DNA of 8,586 nucleotides from Planctomycetaceae bacterium (GTDB lineage: Bacteria; Planctomycetota; Planctomycetia; Planctomycetales; Planctomycetaceae): assembly GCA_020426085.1 (NCBI GenBank), contig JAGQQP010000154.1, positions 1 to 8,586 on the forward strand. The letters are read 5' to 3'. Shown one piece after another: positions 5,477 to 8,586 of this stretch. Position 1 is the stretch's first letter; each line of letters begins with the position of its first letter. The notes under the pieces are model-generated. The model did no database searches, had not been told where the DNA came from, and was given only the letters and a program-made list of their open reading frames with translations. The position numbers were made by a program, and so were the translations under genes.

Positions 5477-8107
5477 ATGAACGGATTTCAGAAACTTGCT
5501 TCAATCTGTCTGTTGCTGGCCGGCATTCTGATACCAGACTCCGCCTGGGCGAACCCGGCCAACCGTCAGGCCTTCGTCCGCTACTTCGGAAAATACCTGC
5601 CTGCGAATCTGAATTCCTGCAGTGTCTGCCATATCGGTGCCCATGCTGAGGGAGCCGAGTCTCTCGAAGACTTCCCGCACAATCCATTCGGAAACCAGTT
5701 GCGACTGGAAGCCGACAAACTGATCAAAGCGGACCAGGAACCCGAAATTGACCTGCGTTTGAAACGACTGCAAGACGCAGACGCGGACAACGACGGTTTT
5801 TCCAATCTGCAGGAAATTCTGTTCGGCACTGCCCCCGGCGACAAAACAAAATTCCCGGATGCCAAAGCAGCTGAAAAAATCAAACAGTTAACCGCTGACT
5901 TTACCGAATACAAAAATCGCTACGCCTGGAAACCTTTCAAACCGGTGCAACGCCCGGAAGTCCCGCTGATCAAAGATGCCGACTGGGCTCGCAACCCCAT
6001 TGATCATTTCATCGCCGCTGGACACGAGCAGGAAGGTTTGCATCGTGCGAAAGAAGCCAGTCCGGAAATTCTGCTGCGGCGTGTTTATCTCGACCTCATC
6101 GGACTCAATCCGACACCTGCTGAAATTGAAAGCTTTCTCAAAGAACAGAAAACGAATCCACAGGCTTACGAAGAAGTGGTCACCCGCCTGTTGAATCACC
6201 CCGCTTATGGCGAGCGCTGGGGACGGCACTGGATGGATGTATGGCGCTACAGTGACTGGGCCGGATACAAAGATGCCTTGCGTGTCAGTCAACGCCATAT
6301 CTGGCACTGGCGGGACTGGATCATCGAATCACTGAATACCGACAAAGGCTACGATCAGATGTTGACCGAAATGCTGGCCGCCGATGAATTGAAACCCGAC
6401 GACTGGGATACGCTGCGTGCCACCGGTTTTCTGGCTCGTAACTACCACGCCGAACGCGATCAATGGATGGATGATGTCGTCAAGCACACCTCGCAGGCTT
6501 TTCTGGGCATCACCGTCGGTTGTGCAAAATGCCACGATCACATGTATGATCAGATTGAGCAACGCGAATACTACGAAATGCGGGCCATTTTTGAAACATA
6601 CCATGTGCGTACCGACCGTGTAGAAGGTGTTCTGGATACAGCCAAAAACGGTATCCCCCGTGCCTATGATAAATCACTGACTGCGAAAACCTGGTTATAT
6701 GAAAAAGGGGACGAACGCCGACCGCTTAAAGAGGAAACCATTCCCCCTGGAGTGCCGACTTTCCTGGGTGGAGAATACAAAGTCACCCCTGTTTCTCTGC
6801 CTATGGTTGCCAGTCAGCCGGCACGTCGTGAATCGGTTAAAGAAGACCTGCTGACCCACGCCAGAAAAATGATGGAACAGGCCAAACAGGAAGAACAGCG
6901 TCAGGCTGCGGAAAGTGAACTGGCGGTGCTGGAAGCACAGTTTGCCATCGAAGATCTGGAAGCCACCGGTGACAAGAAATCAGATGAATGGAAAAACGCC
7001 GCTCAGAACCTGGTCAAGCTGCAGAGACAGTCAGCCCTCGAAAATGCCAAGTGGAATCTGACATCTGCGGAACAGGAACAACAGGACGCTCAACAGGCCC
7101 TGGAAAAAGCAGAAGCCCAAAAGAATAAGACTCTGATCACGAAAGCAAAACAGAGTCTTAAAAAAGCAGAACAGCAGTTGAAAGCAGCAGAAACAGCTCT
7201 CAAAAAAGCAGAGACTGATTCCCAGGCAAAACTGACTACCAAATACACACCACGCAAACAGCCCGTCTATCCACAAACCAGTTCAGGCCGCCGCCTGGCA
7301 TTTGCCCGCTGGCTGACGGACGCCGGTAATCCGTTGACGGCTCGCGTTGCCATGAACCATATCTGGCTGCGTCACTTTGGTCAGCCGATTGTCCCCACCG
7401 TCAATGAATTCGGCGGTAACGGACGCGGACCGACTCACCCTGCTCTACTCGACTGGCTGGCAGCAGAACTGGTTAAACAGGACTGGAGCATGAAAGAAAT
7501 GCACCGCCTGATTGTAACCAGTTCCACCTATCGGATGGCGGGGACCGCTTCTGAAGAAAACAGCAAACTCGATCCCGATAACAGGTATTACTGGAAAAAG
7601 TCAGCCATGCGGATGGAAGGGGAAATCGTCCGCGACAACCTGCTGTTCATTCCCGGTCGCCTCGACCCGCAAATGGGCGGCCCCGATATTGATAATACTA
7701 AAGCCCAGGATTCTATCCGTAAAAGCATCTATCTCAGACACGCCCATGAAAAGCTGGTTGAGTTCGTGCAGATCTTTGACGGCCCCAGTGTCTCTGAATG
7801 CTATATGCGCGACATGAGCGTTCAGCCTCACCAGGCTCTCGCGATGGCAAACAGCAAACTGACGTTTCAGGCGACAGAAGCTCTGACCGAAAAACTTCTC
7901 AAAGAGACCTCAGGTAATGTCGACGACTTCATCCAGCAGGCATTCCTCAGTATTTTGTCCCGTTCTCCAGACGCTTCCGAACAGAAAATGTGCCGGGAAT
8001 TCCTGACGCTTTCAAAGGAAAAGAGCCAGGTGAAACCGTCTGAAGATCAGTTCCAGCTGCTGGTCACCGTGCTGTTCAACCATAATGATTTCGTCACGAT
8101 CCGCTAA
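5477..8107 (+). CDS. Exported heme-motif protein with EF-hand-like loop, DUF1549 (PSCyt2) and DUF1553 (PSD1) domains
   Basis: An 876-residue planctomycete-type protein of unknown biochemical role. I chose ATG 5477, although the frame is open to a TTG at 5411, because a signal peptide begins right there (hydrophobic SICLLLAGILI, cleavage near DSAWA before NPANR, residues 1-25); no clear Shine-Dalgarno precedes it. Order of parts: c-type heme motif C48-S-V-C51-H52; a 12-residue EF-hand-like calcium loop DADNDGFSNLQE around residue 105; DUF1549 (about 172-380, LLRRVYLDLIGLNPTPAE; YGERWGRHWMDVWRYSD; second heme-type motif C349-A-K-C352-H353 in GCAKCHDHMYDQI); an Ala/Lys/Glu/Gln-rich coiled coil (about 453-588); DUF1553 (about 602-872, GRRLAFARWLTD, NPLTARVAMNHIW, FDGPSVSEC, QPHQALAMANS). 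Expected location is outside the cytoplasmic membrane. It pairs with the DUF1501 gene 35 nt downstream, the usual planctomycete arrangement. A redox or glycan-related function is inference. Confidence 0.92.
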   Translation: MNGFQKLASICLLLAGILIPDSAWANPANRQAFVRYFGKYLPANLNSCSVCHIGAHAEGAESLEDFPHNPFGNQLRLEADKLIKADQEPEIDLRLKRLQDADADNDGFSNLQEILFGTAPGDKTKFPDAKAAEKIKQLTADFTEYKNRYAWKPFKPVQRPEVPLIKDADWARNPIDHFIAAGHEQEGLHRAKEASPEILLRRVYLDLIGLNPTPAEIESFLKEQKTNPQAYEEVVTRLLNHPAYGERWGRHWMDVWRYSDWAGYKDALRVSQRHIWHWRDWIIESLNTDKGYDQMLTEMLAADELKPDDWDTLRATGFLARNYHAERDQWMDDVVKHTSQAFLGITVGCAKCHDHMYDQIEQREYYEMRAIFETYHVRTDRVEGVLDTAKNGIPRAYDKSLTAKTWLYEKGDERRPLKEETIPPGVPTFLGGEYKVTPVSLPMVASQPARRESVKEDLLTHARKMMEQAKQEEQRQAAESELAVLEAQFAIEDLEATGDKKSDEWKNAAQNLVKLQRQSALENAKWNLTSAEQEQQDAQQALEKAEAQKNKTLITKAKQSLKKAEQQLKAAETALKKAETDSQAKLTTKYTPRKQPVYPQTSSGRRLAFARWLTDAGNPLTARVAMNHIWLRHFGQPIVPTVNEFGGNGRGPTHPALLDWLAAELVKQDWSMKEMHRLIVTSSTYRMAGTASEENSKLDPDNRYYWKKSAMRMEGEIVRDNLLFIPGRLDPQMGGPDIDNTKAQDSIRKSIYLRHAHEKLVEFVQIFDGPSVSECYMRDMSVQPHQALAMANSKLTFQATEALTEKLLKETSGNVDDFIQQAFLSILSRSPDASEQKMCREFLTLSKEKSQVKPSEDQFQLLVTVLFNHNDFVTIR
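7157..7219 (+). repeat. Three tandem 21-nt heptad-coding repeats in the coiled coil
   Basis: Residues 561-581 of the heme/DUF1553 protein are three consecutive heptads: LKKAEQQ, LKAAETA, LKKAETD, with leucine at position one and alanine at position four of each. At the DNA level these are imperfect 21-nt direct repeats. They form the most regular part of a longer (about 135-residue) helical insertion and suggest growth by short tandem duplication. Confidence 0.75.
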
Positions 8108-8142
8108 TGATTGACGTTGACCGATAACAGAAAGACATTGAT

Positions 8143-8586
8143 ATGTCACAGTTACCACATACAAATCGCCGCCGATTTCTAACCGACACCGGTATGGGAA
8201 TGACCGGCATGGCCATGACTTCGCTCCTGTTTCAACAGGGAGAACTCCAGGCTTCCGCTCCCGGCGAAGGCCGCCATCTGGCCCCCCGTGCCAAATCGGT
8301 AATCTGGATATTTCTGATCGGTGGACTCAGCCACCTGGAAAGTTTCGATCCCAAGCCGGCTCTCAACAAGTACGCTGGAAAATCGATCGAAGAAACTCCG
8401 TTTGCTGACACCGTTCTCAACAAAGATAAAATCAATGAAGTGCTGCTCGATCCTTCCAAGCAGAAACGCAAGATCTACAAATCGCTGATGCCACTGCAGA
8501 CCGGCTTCAAACACTACGGCGAAAGCGGACTGGAAATCAGCGACTGGTTCCCCCACATGGGTTCCTGTGCCGACGATCTGACGCTG
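8143..8586 (+). CDS. DUF1501 family protein, Tat-exported, 3' end missing
   Basis: Only the first 148 residues are in the window. The start at 8143 is set by a twin-arginine signal immediately after it: R9-R10-R11-F-L-T, then a Gly/Met-rich segment (GMGMTGMAMTSLLF) and AS-A near 38-39. Tat export would mean the protein folds, perhaps with a cofactor, before leaving the cytoplasm. The mature N-terminus has the DUF1501 signature: AKSVIWIFLIGGLSHLESFD followed by PKP and a GK near residue 80. DUF1501 proteins show distant resemblance to the sulfatase/alkaline-phosphatase fold, but no activity is established to my knowledge. It starts 35 nt after the DUF1549/DUF1553 gene with no terminator between, so the two are almost certainly one operon, as they commonly are in planctomycetes. 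The ribosome site is weak (AGAAAG upstream). Confidence 0.92.
   Translation, partial: MSQLPHTNRRRFLTDTGMGMTGMAMTSLLFQQGELQASAPGEGRHLAPRAKSVIWIFLIGGLSHLESFDPKPALNKYAGKSIEETPFADTVLNKDKINEVLLDPSKQKRKIYKSLMPLQTGFKHYGESGLEISDWFPHMGSCADDLTL

Noticed and set aside
5350..5649. A frame reading ...FPALILTGCVNPT..., resembling a lipoprotein signal with a lipobox cysteine
   Set aside because: After the last in-frame stop (5305-5307) there is no ATG before the lipobox. The hydrophobic stretch is short, and the frame then overlaps the 5' end of the well-supported heme/DUF1553 gene in another phase. It is probably coincidence, at most a decayed remnant.
7157..7210. Two AAAAAAG runs (7160-7166 and 7202-7208) that look like -1 frameshift slippery heptamers
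   Set aside because: The reading phase is AAA AAA G rather than A AAA AAG, so the tRNA re-pairing needed for -1 slippage does not apply. The zero frame also continues through a well-conserved DUF1553 domain.
8179..8556. A 125-codon minus-strand open frame inside the DUF1501 gene
   Set aside because: It is antisense to a clear Tat-signal and DUF1501 coding sequence and has no recognisable features of its own.

Overview
The window looks like accessory chromosomal DNA from a planctomycete (phylum Planctomycetota), plausibly a marine, moderate-GC member of the Gimesia/Rubinisphaera type. The evidence is the gene content: exported FGly-type sulfatases, a DUF1080-like lectin/hydrolase domain protein, a heme-motif protein with DUF1549 (PSCyt2) and DUF1553 (PSD1) domains, and a Tat-exported DUF1501 protein directly downstream. 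The DUF1549/DUF1553 plus DUF1501 pair is a hallmark of planctomycete genomes. The genus is inference only.

Layout. On the minus strand, one open frame starts at 2276 and runs off the left edge at base 1. It has at least 758 codons and encodes two complete-looking sulfatase modules in a row: an N-sulfoglucosamine-sulfohydrolase-like module, then an arylsulfatase-A-like module. A divergent intergenic region (2277-2574) holds candidate extended -10 promoters facing both ways and a 9-bp perfect inverted repeat with a 30-nt centre-to-centre distance. On the plus strand, 2575-4551 encodes a third sulfatase with an extra C-terminal beta-rich domain. It overlaps by 4 nt (ATGA) a small secreted DUF1080-like protein (4548-5177). 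After a 299-nt non-coding stretch with a good candidate promoter (5277-5305) comes the 876-residue heme/DUF1549/DUF1553 protein (5477-8107), then 35 nt later the start of a DUF1501 protein (8143, cut off at 8586).

How the genes may work together. Every complete or 5'-intact gene here carries an apparent export signal, so the locus encodes an extracytoplasmic programme. The three sulfatase domains would remove sulfate from more than one position or linkage of a sulfated glycan. The DUF1080-like protein may bind or cleave sugar. The DUF1549/DUF1553-DUF1501 pair is of unknown biochemical function but is repeatedly found beside sulfatases in planctomycetes. No RNA genes, CRISPR arrays, insertion sequences or clear intrinsic terminators were seen.
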